A stretch of DNA of 64,000 nt from Taxawa tesnikishii (nom. ined.). Taxonomy: Eukaryota; Ascomycota; Dothideomycetes; Dothideales. Of the stretch, positions 31,619-43,533 are shown piece by piece. The DNA is taken from the NCBI GenBank assembly GCA_030247885.1, contig JAPDRO010000006.1, positions 558,001-622,000 of the forward strand. The letters are read 5' to 3'. The notes under the pieces were generated by a model. It made no database searches, was not told where the DNA came from, and saw only the letters and a list, made by a program, of their open reading frames with translations. The first letter of the stretch is position 1; each line of letters begins with the position of its first letter. The position numbers and the translations under genes were made by a program.

Positions 31619-32826
31619 ATGGCAGAAACTCAGCCCGAAGCCTTGCCGTTTCTTCTGCTGCTTCCTCCAGCGCCCTCCCCACCAGACGCCGCGGCCTTGA
31701 AAGCTGCGTTTGGCGACACTCTTGTGCAAGTCCTCAAGGAGGTCGAGTCGGCCGCACAAGAGTCGACCGGCCCTGCTTTTCTGGAAATTGCGCTTGCTTG
31801 CCCGCACCTTGTCGGACACGCATCTCAAGCAAGATCACAGCTCTATGGCCCTACCCAGCACACGCTGGCGGCTTTGTACAAGCTTGTTTGCGTCATCGCA
31901 GCGAAGGAGAACGTCAACATCGAAGACGCTGACGGCGTCGACGTCCGAATCCTACTTGTCGCGTGGTCTCCGGCACAGGCAGACCAGGCGTCTTCTCAAT
32001 CAAAAGCATGGTCCGGACCCATCATCGATCTAGATCTCCTTGCAGGAAGCCAAAGACCGTACCAGTATGCGTTTGGTGTGGAAAGCGAACAGGGCGAAGC
32101 ATTTGTGCGAGCATTCATTCAAGCCAAGCAAAGCGGTGCGGAGATACACAGGGCCCCAGGAGGACCTGTGATGTCCAGTGCAGCTGGAGCTTCGTTTGCT
32201 CAGGAGGGTTCTGGTAGAATCCACGAGCACGTGGCGGTCGGAGGAACTTTCGATCACATTCACATCGGCCACAAGTTGCTGCTCACCATGACCGCTTTTG
32301 CCGTTGACAACCGAGAGCGATCGTCCCCAGTCATAACAATCGGCATCACGGGAGACGAGTTACTCAAGAACAAGAAGCATGCTGAGCAACTCGAAAGCTG
32401 GCATGACCGCCAGCAGTCAGTTTACCGGTTCCTCAGATCGCTTGTCGACTTCAGCCCACCGGGTACTGAGCAACCTTCTATCCAAGAAGTGAAGGAAGAA
32501 GGACCGAATGGGCATGCGGTAAACACCACATTTCCATCCGGTTTAACACTCAAGTGCGTCGAAATCTGGGACCCCTTCGGTCCTACCATCACAGATGAAG
32601 ACATATCTGCACTCATCATTTCCGCCGAGACAAGGTCGGGGGCAAAGCCGTCAACGACAAGCGGGCAGAAAAAGGATGGCCAACGCTGGAGGTGTTCGAA
32701 GTTGACGTTCTCGATGCGGAGGAAGCTGGAGAGTCCGCAGAGAACGAAGCACAAACGGACTTCCAGAGCAAGATTAGCAGCACTGAGATCAGGCGGAAGT
32801 TGAGTGAGAAAGCCAAGCTTGCGTAA
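31619..32826 (+). CDS. cab4: Phosphopantetheine adenylyltransferase (CoA synthesis, Cab4-type), frame broken once
   Basis: Fourth step of coenzyme A synthesis: joins 4'-phosphopantetheine and ATP to give dephospho-CoA. The N-terminal region of about 200 residues is typical of the fungal enzyme. The nucleotidyltransferase motif GGTFDHIHIGHKLLL (208-222) holds the HxGH signature, then ITIGITGDELLKNKKH and WDPFGPTITDEDISALIISAETRSG. After the G5 run at 32638..32642 the open frame becomes unlike any family member and ends at 32803. One added base restores KAVNDKRAEKGWP, then EVFEVDVLDAEE and the conserved SSTEIRRKL, ending at 32826 (about 402 residues). As the enzyme is essential in fungi, a lost base in the assembly is the likely cause. 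Confidence 0.9.
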
Positions 32827-34559
32827 AATTGAAGGCGCTGCTTGTCTGCCAGATAGACACCGGTACCCCTACAGGTTTGTTTGCCAGCATCACTACTTCG
32901 CTCGCAGCAGGCCACCGAACGAGCATCCGAACCAGCACTTGCAATGGCAACTGCATGCTTTAAAGCAATTGCCGGGGTTCAAATCACACGATACGGCGTC
33001 AGCAAAGTGAGGCGCGAGGATCAAATGTTGAGAGACCTTAGACGTGATCCCAATCAATCAATTCGCAGATCTATGTGGTTGTTCAGCGGCTGATACGCAA
33101 CGTCATGTTCCGCAAGGATTTACAGATGCGGCGCATCGAGCGGCAAAAGGTATACTGTTTGGGATGGCCGCATGGACACCACGACGGCATGATCGATCGG
33201 TGTAACCATATTCCGTTTCGGTGCTTGTGGTCAGCTGCAGATATCGTATTTCAGGTCCGCGTAGACCAGGTCTGCGGTGCAGCAAATCACGTTTATTTGG
33301 AAAAGCAGTAAAGGTTTATTGTCTTGTTGATCGTGACTTCGCGTGGGCGTTCGGTCAGCGAAAAACAACTGCGGAGGCTTGCTGAAGCATCTGTGCGACG
33401 TGTAATATGTGTTGCCAGGCTTTAGTGGAAACATGGGCACAGAGTACGAGTACACACTTCGCAAGGCGGCTGGCTGCTCAAGGTCTACTCAATAATTCCC
33501 GCGAGTTCGTTGCAGATGTCGTGGTCTTTGCAGGTATCCCCTCTAGGTTCCCGCGAATGGGGCACACGGCTCAACCAGGTACCACACACGCCCGCGTGTA
33601 ATCCCCCAGAATCGTGGTTAGATTGAATAGACGCACACAGCCCATGCGGGTAACAATCTCAATCTGGGCGTCGTCCAATGAGGGAGGGACCTCCTACCCG
33701 AAAAGAGGGAATCGTTTGGGCGTCACGGCGTCTGCAGCGACCAACCGGATCGCCCGCCCACACCTAGGACGTCGGACAGACAGCTAAGACAGAGCTTCTC
33801 TCGACTTCACGTCCGCTTCGTCTGTTGCGGAGTGCAGTTGTTGTAGGTCGTCCCGCCGACACGACGGATCAGGCTGGTTGACTTTGCTAGCTCCCGGCGT
33901 GTGGTTTCGAAGTTGCCAACGAAGCGGCCAAGGGCCGGAAGCAGCTGGAGCCATCTTGTCACTAGTCGATACCTCAGCACCAGCGAGCAGAGAGTTTACA
34001 GGCTCTTGCATGGCGACGATTCCCTCCGGACAGTGCCGTTCCGTAGTGGTGACAACAGGTGCATGCAGCATCTGGTCATGTGATGTAGAGGAGGCCCAGG
34101 CGGCCTTCTCATTGGCCACGTTGACGTCCGGTACGTCTTTGTGGCTTGACACTACCTCCCAAGGGATGCATCGCCCTTGAGAGAAAACGCATGATAGCGC
34201 CGGCTGACCGTCGAGCAAACCCGAGCAGCAGTGCCAGCTTCTACCACCCACGTCTCAAGCAATCCACTGCTGCCTCCTTCGCCTATCCTAGCACCAGCTC
34301 CATGACCACGGTAGTCATGCTACGTCTGCGCCAGGCCAAATTTGCTTTTACCACTCTCAACCCTCTGGTTCTCCCTCCCGCTGCCCGCAAACCACTCCGT
34401 CAGCCCTCCGCTTGCGTCACTGCCTCAGTGGTGGGCTCATATTCTGACTTCTGTTCACGCTGCCTTTCCGCACTTCCGCCACCTCTGCCCTTTCCGTGCT
34501 GATGAGCCGCTCCTTATAGCCTCTCCGGAAAAGGAAGTAAATGCTCCGGACACTTTGCA
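32827..34559. other. Long intergenic region
   Basis: 1.7 kb without a supported gene. The largest frame (33784..34251, minus, 155 residues) has no recognisable domain. The last 300 nt are C/T-rich on the plus strand, fitting a leader for the F-box gene. Confidence 0.45.
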
Positions 34560-36235
34560 ATGCCCCACAGGATGGCAGATCATCCAGGCAACAGAAGCGG
34601 CGGGATCCTCTCTCTTTCAAATGAATTGCTGCGCGATGTTCTTGATCAAATCGCCGCGGATCCCGACAGGCTGGTCAATGTCGACAGGCGCGCCTATCTC
34701 TCCCAAGAGAGCTTCAGACCGCCTCCGCCGCCGTCGCGCGACCAGGCCGAAGATATTGGCAGCTTCAGACTAGTGTGCAAAAGATTTGCCGAGTTAGGCG
34801 CGCCGCATCAGTTTGGCCGGGTGACGACGAGATTCTCAGTGAAGGGCTTTGAGAGACTAGAAGCGATCGCTGAGCAACCTCATCTCGCCAAGCATGTCAA
34901 GAAATTCAGCTACATGGTCCCCTGTTTCTACTCTGAAGGTGATGCCAGTACCTACATGCCCGAGTTGCACAAGCACGAAACTAACTGGCGGACAGATCGT
35001 GAAAGACTGAACGCAGTGTTGCCAAGACTCCAGTTGAGAATGGACTATCTAGATCTAAGCGTTTTCGACCGCAAAGCAAACGAACAGAGAAAGATCGTCC
35101 GCACTCAAGAAGATGTCAGAGTGCTCAAGAAGGCCATGACCTCGTTCACTTCCTCCAGCATGTCCAGATCCTGCGCGTCCAGGATCGGGACGACGAGAGG
35201 CTGCTCAATCTAGTCCGACACAACCACGAACTGGCGCATCTCGTGCAACTGCAATGGGCTCCGGCATGCATGCACAGCGCCAAAACCATTGGCGCTGCTT
35301 TGCTCGCCTCCCACTCCAAGACCTTTTCTCGCTTCTCTTCACCTATGCTGAGCCCAGTGAGCGCAGTAACGCAGGCAGAGCACCCACCGTCATCCTTCTC
35401 ACGACTGGCGGAACGACTTACTTGCCTTGAACTTCACTTCGATGACGGTAGTGATCTGGAGTCGCGAATGCAGGAGCTTTCGTCTCTCTTCAAAACTGTC
35501 TTCACAGCCGCCATCAATATGGAAGCCGTACACGTTGGCTTTCCGTCCCACCGGCCGCTGGATCTACCTCTCGAAGCGCTCTTCCACGATGTCCGGTGGA
35601 AAAGGCTCGTCGCCTTCGGTGTTCAAGGCTGGCGCCTAAATGCTGATGAGATCATCGCACTCGCTCGACGGCACCGGGATCGCCTGAAAGGGCTACGGCT
35701 GCGCGACGTGTTGCTCAAAGAAGGCAGTATGTGGAAAGATGTGCTTGGTTTCCTGCGTGATTCGATGCTGCGCCTGGATTGGGTCAGTCTGCGACGCATC
35801 GGCTACGCAAAGTACTTTGATGAATACTGGGCTCATGCGGGCCATGAGATACCCGATGACCCGCCCGGCGGCGCAAGCGAGAGCGACGACGACAGCGATA
35901 TGGAGCTGTATGAACCCACTGATGCCGGTCATGAGGACTCTGATGTCGACCGTGGCACGGTGTCTGACTTTGGCGGCAGCGAAGACATCACAGACTCGGA
36001 GCATGACGACTCAGACGACGAGCATGGACCCAGGGCGCACGAGATGGACTTCCCGCCTTTACACAGCCCAGATACACCTAGCTCGGTCCCGTGGTGCAAC
36101 TGCAATGGGAATAACTACCCGAACAGCGTGGAGGATTTGGGTGATGATGGCATCTTCGTAGATAACACGAAACGCAAGATGTGGGAGAAATGGGTCATGC
36201 GCAGGTGTCCCGAACACGATCCACCGCCTTCCTGA
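34560..36235 (+). CDS. F-box-domain-like protein with acidic C terminus, frame broken once
   Basis: Likely SCF ubiquitin-ligase substrate adaptor of the large fungal F-box families. The N terminus reads GILSLSNELLRDVLDQIAADP, an F-box-like helix pair, followed by IGSFRLVCKRFAELGAPHQF, the usual second half. The first frame stops at 35213. Adding one base near 35129..35133 (an AAGAAGG context) continues smoothly as HDLVHFLQHVQILRVQDRD into the frame ending at 36235. The middle is leucine-rich with repeat-like spacing (LKGLRLRDVLLKEG). The C-terminal third is strongly acidic (ESDDDSDMELYE, SEHDDSDDEHG) and ends with a Cys/Trp-containing tail. The start may be 34560 or the next ATG at 34572. Confidence 0.65.
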
Positions 36236-36760
36236 GGGATAACCCCTCCATGAGAAAGGAGCAAAACTAACATCCTACACCACGGTTCCGACAGGAACTT
36301 GTCAGCAGAGTGAACCGCCCGCAAGTAAGACGAGGGCGTCGCATGGGCATTCGTGAACCAACCATGTGTGGGTATCGGTGACATGGGGTTTGCTCTCCTA
36401 GCGGGCAGCAAATTCTTAGAGTGGAAGGATTTTACAAGTTAGCTGGACTATGATTTGGCGGCAAAACATGTCTTTCCAGCGCATACAAGCATCCATATCG
36501 GCGCAGGCTTAGAAGGAGGCATGCCTGGCGTCAGGGATGGTTTTCTGCTCCAGTCTCGTCATGTTCACCTTCCTGCATCTGGGGCTGCAGACCACAGAAC
36601 AGGCGGACGGCTGATTAGGTGTTCTCGTGGCACAGCATCTCGTCTTTTCGCAGACACGAAAAGAATTTGACATGAACCCCGTCAGACACAGACTCTATGT
36701 CGCCGCCTTCTGAACCGTTTTCATGCCCGTCTCTTACTAGACGCTTCTTACCACCCGTAC
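36236..36760. other. Intergenic region, convergent gene ends
   Basis: Between the F-box-like gene (+) and the hydrolase gene (-). No gene or repeat seen. Confidence 0.5.
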
Positions 36761-38391
36761 TCATGTTGGCTGTGATAGCACAACACCTTGTACCCAATCC
36801 CTGATAGTTCCCTTTAGCACCCTTTCCACGCCCTCTTCTCGCCAAAAATGCCCCGCGCCCTCGATCTCGTGCCACTCGAACCCAGCTTTCCTACCCCTAT
36901 CTTCTCCACCACGTTCAATTGAAGCCTCCTGCATGCTCCGCGCCCAAGAACGCAGTTTCCGCGCCGACACAAATACGTCCGCAGACCCGAAAACAGCTAA
37001 CGTGGTATTGTTGCCGATAGTCGAAGCTGGAATGTGTGACGAAGGTCTGCCGAAGGAGAAAATGGAAGACAAAGACGGGCACAGAAAGTAGGAGACGGGC
37101 GGTAATAGTGGTGAAATAAGGAGGTAATACGTCCTGACTGTAGGCAGAGTGTCGCCGTCGGTACTGCTCGGAATTCGTGGTGGTGGATCTCCGTGCTCTC
37201 GTATATCTTTCTCCGGCGATGCAGAAGGTGAAGGTGTCGAAGGAACTGTTCTGGACGAGCCCCGATTCCTGGTCACTGCGCCCCTGATCCTGCGTGGCGT
37301 ATCGAGGCTTTTCCGAATGATGTCGCTGCTACGGCGTTTCTCTTCTCGGCTTGCTCGTGGTGTTTCTCGGCCGCCGTAGACGACGGGTCGTGGTGAGTGA
37401 GGACGGTCTCGTCGGTTGCGTTGTGGGCTTAATCGGTTATCTATCTCTCGGACTTCGGTTGAACGGTACTGCTCCGCGAGGGCGTGTGCTCGGTGCTGGA
37501 TCTCAGAAGCATTGGAATTCACGATCGAGGATTGGAATCGGGAGAGGATGGATGAGGTAAACGAAAGCTGGGAGAGTATCAGGGAACCGTAGGAGTAGCC
37601 GGAGAGGAGGAGTGTGATAGGGCTGGAAGTATGCGAAAGAGGAGGCCCATAGCCGGACGAGGAGGATGAAGCAGAGAGGTAGTAAATCGTGAAGCCGATG
37701 ATGGAGGCGTAGTCGTCCCGCTCGGGCTTGCCGCTCCAGCTCGTGCTGCCTTTGGATGGAGATGCGCCACTGGGGGGAACATCAGCTTCAGCGTTGGGGT
37801 TGTATGATCTCTCAGTTATGGCACCGTTCAGTCGACCAATAGAAAGAACGGGTCAAGTTTTGGAGACAGGAGATATCGATAAACACCAGCAATCTCTCAC
37901 TCGACATGACTGTGCAGGACGACGTTGACTGGAAAGGTACATCTTCTTGCCTGAAACCAACGATTGCAATCAATGAAGTCTTTTATTTACTCGAGGGTAG
38001 ATGACACCAATTCAATGGTAATCCTCCAACTCGGCGGACGACACCACAGAACAGAACATTTTTCCTCTGTCCCCGACCGCGGGACGTCCAATTCGAACTA
38101 CTTGCTCTAGAAATACGTTTTGTATGAAGATCAGTTCACATACCGAAAGTTGAACGTAACCACAACAAAGCCCTCTGCCAATAACAGCTCGGCTACGGTC
38201 ATGACCACGGGATCATCGAAGCAGCCTCCCATAGGGGCATAAGGATGAGCGACTATGGCTCCCTTCTTCCGGCATTGCTGATCTGCATCCGAGTCAAGAT
38301 TGCTCGAAGGATGATATATTCGGCAGTCCAGTGGGGTGGCATCGGTCATGGAGGGAATGGTGAAGCGGAAGACTGGAATGAGCGATGGCAT
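36761..38391 (-). CDS. Alpha/beta hydrolase fold protein with disordered insert
   Basis: Serine-hydrolase fold, substrate unknown. Two exons, 38144..38391 and 36761..37769. The 374-nt intron is long for this window but has GTATGT/CAG borders, and the joined sequence restores FNFRGASPSKGS, the canonical oxyanion strand NFRG. This gives 418 residues. Exon 1 has GAIVAHPYAPMGGCFDDPVV; exon 2 has the nucleophile elbow SGYSYGSLI and a C-terminal GAGHFW that supplies the catalytic histidine. Between them a Ser/Arg/Pro-rich insert of about 100 residues looks disordered. Similar fungal proteins belong to the dienelactone hydrolase/AB_hydrolase group. The start at 38391 gives the phase needed at the donor. 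Confidence 0.75.
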
Positions 38392-38695
38392 GGCTGGCGA
38401 TCTACCATATTCATAAGAAGTGGTGGGATTGCGGTAGAGAGTGATGATGGCTACATCAGATGAAACGCAATGGTTTGAATGGTTTGGAGAACAGTTGTTC
38501 GGCAGTGGGAGGTAAAAAGCACATGGCTGACGGATCGGCTGCCAAGCGGGGTCTGCCAACGTTGATGCAGGAGTGTCATAACGCAAATGTTCATCCAGGT
38601 GCAGAGATTGTCCATATGGAAGTCGGATATCAGACAATAACTTTAAAGCGAACATCATTGGGTATCGAACTATGTGCCATCCAAAAGTGACCCAA
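38392..38695. other. Short intergenic region
   Basis: 304 bp separating the Atg28-like stop from the hydrolase start, both on the minus strand; must contain the hydrolase promoter. Nothing else seen. Confidence 0.5.
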
Positions 38696-40324
38696 TCACT
38701 CCGTGTCCGTATCCTGATGAGAAATCAAAAGCTCCGGATCAGGCCCATCATCCTCCGTTTCTGTATCCGAAACACCATTGCCATGCCGTCGTCCATTAAA
38801 CGCTTGATCCAGTCCGCGGATCTCATCGCCGCTGCTATCCTCCCTTGTGGAATGCTCTGTCGCAGGAACATGACTGGGCGAGCTTGCACTCTGCCTTGAA
38901 AGAAACGCAGATCTCGCAGCTTCTTCATCGCCATTCTCTGCTGCAATACCGAGCGCGTCCTCGAGAATCTGTCGTCCTTTCCGGAAGGCGTCCAGCTCTG
39001 CGCCGATGGCGCACATCAAGAGTCTCCAGTTGCGAGTTTCCGCAAGCTTGAACTTGCTCTCCAATTGCCGTGTTGTCTGATCCAACAGCGCCAGAATATC
39101 GTTTACTCCACCTGATGAACTGCCATCATGACCATCCACGTCCCGGTCTCCTGTCCCATAGTCTTGATTGTCCAGATCCTTGTTGTGATTACCAGGCCTC
39201 GACAAGCCTGCCATCTCTTCGCGTAACTTCATTTCGAACTCTGAGACGTCCTTAACAACGTCCTTCCACACAACCGCTCCGTCCTGAAGGGCTTCTTGCT
39301 CCGCCTCAATTTCTTCCTGCTTCCTGACTAGCGTATTTCTCTCACCTTCCCATGTCTCTTTTGCCATCTCCAGCGTCCTACGCCCGGGTGGCAATTGCCA
39401 GAAGACTTCGTTCTGCCCTCTCCCCGCTCCAAATCGCGCATCCGCACTCAATCTCTCTGGCTTTGCCGTTTGCAGGAAGCGCATTATGTCCGCTTCTAGC
39501 ATCGACATGCTCGAGGTGTACGAACTCAGCCTTGCCTGCACCGTATTCTCGACCTCCTCCGCTTGACGTCGCAACTTCCGCTGGTGCTGCTTCAACTCCG
39601 CCAAACGTGCCTCCATGGCATTGATTTCGTCTTGCATCTCGTTCGCCTCTTTGCGCAACCGCGATGCCTTCCCGCTCTGCTGCCCCGACCGGATTTTCTG
39701 CGTCGCTTTGTCCAGGCCGTCACGCTTGTGCTCCCACGCCGAGATCTGGTCAAGCATAGCATTGCATTCCTCAACATCCGGGTCCAGATATTGCGCCTCC
39801 TGCGCCTTCAACAAGGCCAGTTTACGGATCGTAGTATGTATCCCTTTCCTCGCGCTGCGCAAGCTCAGCTTCGCGGGTTTCCGAACAGGCGTCCGACTGC
39901 GGGCGCGTAGGTTCAAGCTCTGTACTGTGGGTGTACTACTGCCTGTGGATGTCTGATCTTCGTTGTTGCCCTCGAGGCCAGCAACTAGTCCTTCTGCTTG
40001 CGCATCGAGCAAGATCTGGAGATCAGATTCGAGTTGCTGCTGTTTCCGGTGAAAAAGGATGAGGTTGCTGGATATGGGCGCTGGAGCATGGCTAGAGGAT
40101 GCGGCAGAAGAGGAGGAGAACACTGTCGAGACGATCGGGGAGGTATCATGGAGCCGGACATGGGGGATGGTGTGCGCCAGCGAGGCTGCTTGGACGATTG
40201 TGAGGGGAGGACGGGCGCTGATAGGTGGGTAGAGCTTGGGATATCCAAGAGCTGGGAATGGGCATGTCAGTTTCTTGGTATAGTACGAGTCGTTGTAAGT
40301 TAAGAACAGAGTGTACCTCTCCAT
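38696..40324 (-). CDS. Coiled-coil protein, probable autophagy-related protein Atg28
   Basis: Single exon of 542 residues. Two long coiled-coil blocks are visible, at about 190-270 (MLDQISAWEHKRDGLDKAT... with repeated Lys/Glu/Leu/Gln heptads) and about 305-375. There is a Ser/Arg-rich linker (LRARSRTPVRKPAKLSLRSARK) and an acidic end DPELLISHQDTDTE. The tail and the coiled-coil layout match proteins annotated as Atg28 in filamentous ascomycetes. Atg28 acts with Atg17/Atg35-type scaffold proteins in selective and bulk autophagy in methylotrophic yeasts; its role in moulds is inferred. No membrane segment. The first ATG is used. Confidence 0.6.
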   Translation of the reverse strand: MERYTLFLTYNDSYYTKKLTCPFPALGYPKLYPPISARPPLTIVQAASLAHTIPHVRLHDTSPIVSTVFSSSSAASSSHAPAPISSNLILFHRKQQQLESDLQILLDAQAEGLVAGLEGNNEDQTSTGSSTPTVQSLNLRARSRTPVRKPAKLSLRSARKGIHTTIRKLALLKAQEAQYLDPDVEECNAMLDQISAWEHKRDGLDKATQKIRSGQQSGKASRLRKEANEMQDEINAMEARLAELKQHQRKLRRQAEEVENTVQARLSSYTSSMSMLEADIMRFLQTAKPERLSADARFGAGRGQNEVFWQLPPGRRTLEMAKETWEGERNTLVRKQEEIEAEQEALQDGAVVWKDVVKDVSEFEMKLREEMAGLSRPGNHNKDLDNQDYGTGDRDVDGHDGSSSGGVNDILALLDQTTRQLESKFKLAETRNWRLLMCAIGAELDAFRKGRQILEDALGIAAENGDEEAARSAFLSRQSASSPSHVPATEHSTREDSSGDEIRGLDQAFNGRRHGNGVSDTETEDDGPDPELLISHQDTDTE

Positions 40325-40722
40325 GTTGTAGGTTATATATGCATGTGCTGCCTCGAGACCAGGTCACGCGATGGCGCTGAAACAACAGAAGGATCACGGA
40401 GCCTCGTGCGGTCGTATGATGAGCAAGACAAGTTAGCAATGACGATGTCGCAAACAAGTGCCTTGAGCACAAGCGAACTGTAGTTAGAAGATGTACAAAA
40501 CAGAGGTAAGGACAGCTCGAAACAACGCTGCTATGATTAGATGCAAACAAGTCAAACAATCATGGGGACCGAAGTGAATGGAGCAATGATGCGGAAGTGG
40601 AAGGCCGAGGTCCATACGCACACATGTGCATCACTGAACGATATGAGATAGCTATCGTATGGAACTAGGTATCGTTCTCTTTCCGTGTTTCCATACACTG
40701 CTCTTTCCGTACAGATCTCACA
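40325..40722. other. Divergent promoter region
   Basis: About 400 bp between the Atg28-like gene (-) and the quinone oxidoreductase gene (+). No conserved element assigned. Confidence 0.5.
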
Positions 40723-41809
40723 ATGCAAGCCATCCGCATCGATTCGTTCCTCTTGTCTCCGTCTTTTTCATCTCTCAGCCCAACCACACTTCCCACGCCC
40801 AAGCCCACGGGTGGAGAGTTCCTGGTCCGAATCACACACGTGGCCCTACAGCACGTTGACCTCCTTTATGCCCAAGGAAAGCACCAGAACAACAATGCCA
40901 GAAGGGGACATGTACATCCGCCATTCATCCTCGGCATAGATTTCGCTGGCATTGTCCTCTCGGTTCCTGGTAAAGAACGCACCTCGTGTAAGGATATTAA
41001 GGTTGGAGATCGCGTCATGGGCAGTAAATTGGGCGCATTCGCCGAACATATCTGTGCCAAGAAAGACCAGATATGGAGGGTACCGGATAACATTGGTAAT
41101 GAGGCTGCGGCTGCCCTGGCTGGTGCGGCGGTAAGCTATGGTGCTGTGATCCAGATGGCAGAGGTCAAGAAAGGTGAGACGGTATTGGTCACAGGCGCGA
41201 GTGGCGGTCTTGGGATCGTCGCTTGTCAGGTTGCAAGAGCTCTGGGCGCAAGCGTCGTTGGGCTCGTGACGAGCAAAGAGAAGGCCGATCAGTTGAGGAT
41301 GCAGCTCGGTGTAGGGGCAGTGGTCAACAGAAAGGGCTGGGAAACGGAAGTGAAGGAACTCGCAGGCGATGGTGTCCACGCTGTCATTGACAACGTTGGG
41401 GTGGTCGAATCGAGCTTGCGGTGCTTGAGATTTGGAGGCCGTATCGTCCTTGTGGGCTTTGCCGGTCGGAATGGTGTGATGGAGGAGATTGCGATGAACA
41501 AGGTATTGCTGAAAGGAGCTAGAATCATTGGCTATGTAAGCTTGCGAACAATCTTTCATTCATCTTTCTTGAGAATTGAACGTGCAACAGCGCTTCGGTG
41601 AGCAGTCACGGCGAGACCCACAAAAGTCGCAGGCCATCTGGACAGGATACTTGGAAATGCTAGGTTCCGGTTCCGTGCAGCCGGCCATCGATCCCAAAAG
41701 ATACATTGGCATCGCAGAAATCCCGAAGGCTCTTCACGACCTGCAAGACAAGAAGGTCAATGGGAAAGCTGTCGTTCGGGTTCGTGACGAAGCGAATGCT
41801 AAGCTTTGA
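40723..41809 (+). CDS. Medium-chain dehydrogenase: zinc-less NADPH quinone oxidoreductase
   Basis: Reduces quinones or enones with NADPH. Exons 40723..41535 and 41591..41809, joined over a 55-nt intron (GTAAGC to CAG, phase 0), give 343 residues. The N-terminal GroES-like part contains RITHVALQHVDLLYAQG and GIDFAGIVLSV; the Rossmann part has VLVTGASGGLGIVACQVARALGASV (glycine motif at 158-164) and later HAVIDNVG and GRIVLVGFAG. The zinc-binding cysteines of alcohol dehydrogenases are absent, placing it in the quinone-oxidoreductase (zeta-crystallin-like) branch. Intact; no neighbour gives pathway context. Confidence 0.9.
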
Positions 41810-42191
41810 GAAAGTGACTCTACACCTCGAATGGTGCGTATCAGCTATCTCTGAAGACGTCCACAGAACGAAAAATGGCAGAGCTAGCAGGCAATTGTTA
41901 CAGTGCCTGCAGCCGTGTGTGGCAGTGGTAACTGTCCAAAGAGTCAAAGCAAGGTCCCGGCGATTGGTTACGACGAAATGCTCATGCATGAAAACTGGCA
42001 AAAGGATGTATGGGCGCTGGCGTCAAGCATAGTGTCCCCAACTCGGGTCTTCTACCGGCAACACTGCAAACTCCGTAAACATTCTGACTGAGTATAAAGG
42101 CAATATGACGGTACATTTTCCTCCCGTTGGCTTTTCCGCTATCCGCGCACGTCCGCTTGCCGTACCTCTGTTTACTTTCCTCGTGTAGTAT
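41810..42191. other. Intergenic region, convergent gene ends
   Basis: Between two convergent genes. Nothing recognised. Confidence 0.5.
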
Positions 42192-43033
42192 CTACATCCA
42201 TTTAATCCTCTCGTCGACACCCCTCGCCTGGTTTCGAACAGCCCTTCCATCCACAAGGTAGCCCATATACGTATGGGTATAATCATGCCCACGCGCGCGA
42301 AGCGAGAACAGCCTCTCCCGCATAGGCAGCGAGCTTTCCTCGAAGGTGCAAATAGCCGGCCACCCCAGCGCCTCGTGCGACACCTTCACAGCAAACCCAT
42401 CATCACCGATCGGGATTTCCGTCCCCGCTGCGGGCCATTGAGCAGGCTTGATGGCACCCAGGAAATCACACAGCCCCTGGTATTCGAAGATGCAGTTGAG
42501 ATAATGAGAGCCGGTGGACAGGTTGAGGCTACTCATGACTTCTGCTGAAGGGCTAAATGGGGCCTCGGGAGTGGTATAGAAGGCTATGTCGTTGAACGAA
42601 ACCATATTTCTGGCCAGTCGAGGGGCAATGATATGCAGGCACACCTTCTTTGACCATCGAGTTGCCGGGAGTAGCTCGTTGGCCCTCGTAGGGACTGATA
42701 ATCACAGTCAGATCAGACCACGCCACGCTTGTCAGTACCCAGTTGACTGGCCATGGCTGATCATCAAGGGGAGAATCCGGAGCGACCTCGCAGCTCCACA
42801 GAGTAGTTCCCTGTCACGTACAGTTTCTTCGAACTAGTGGCAGTGAAGCCGCGTTCCCTGACGATCGTCGACTTGAGGAATGTTGGCCATGCGGGAAACA
42901 GATCCGTTGCTTGCGCTATCGTTATGGTACCCGTCCGAATCAGCTCCGTGAGACCGGGACTGACCGTAGGCTTCCAAGTTGTGAAGGGAGGTGGCCACCG
43001 CAACTGCCGTTCTCGCTCAACCCTACGAGACAC
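42192..43033 (-). CDS. Uncharacterised protein, 5' end unresolved
   Basis: I do not recognise the family. Two open stretches on the minus strand join well. The upstream one contains LFPAWPTFLKSTIV and KKLYVTGNYSVELR. After a possible donor near 42780 and acceptor TATCAG near 42692, the second reads PTRANELLPATRWSKKVCLHII and runs to a stop at 42192. Together they give a continuous soluble sequence of about 250 residues with aromatic-rich segments (SHYLNCIFEYQG, DYTHTYMGYLVDG). There is no ATG at the 5' end and a stop lies just upstream of 43033, so a first exon is missing from this model. It could also be a decayed gene. Confidence 0.4.
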
Positions 43034-43533
43034 TTCGAATCAAGGACAAAGTCAAGAGACAAGTAAACATCTGATAGGAAGCAAAACAAGGAGACGACGA
43101 GGAAACGCAGCAACGCATGGTGCGGCAAGGGGAGCCGAGGGGTAATGCAGTTAAAGCTGGGACGCTATTTGTTTTCGGGTCCGCGTGCGTGGTGTAATGT
43201 GAATGACAGAAGCATCGGGTGCAGCAACGAGATGAAGGTAGGCACGAGGCACTGCACTCTTCCACGGATGAGTCAAAGTAAGCAGCTCAGTAAGGCTGAG
43301 GTTAAACCTGTGTGAAGCTGGAACCTGCGAAACGGAGCCCACGAGGATCCAGTGAAGGTCAAGCGCAGTGCAGGGCAATTTTTCACTTCCGGGCTATCAT
43401 TTGAAACGGATTGTAGCGCTGTGACGAAAAGTGACTCACGTATCGACTGCCGGCTCATCACTCGAGTCGTCCTCGATCAGTTAGGAATCACTTGGCCGTA
43501 CTTTTTGCACTACGCTCTCGCTCAAACTTTCGC
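43034..43533. other. Region between orphan gene and DAHP synthase
   Basis: Should contain the unresolved 5' end and promoter of the orphan gene and the 3' flank of DAHP synthase. No exon could be assigned. Confidence 0.4.

Noticed and set aside
33784-34251. Minus-strand frame of 155 residues
   Set aside because: No recognisable motif and an equally open frame on the other strand.
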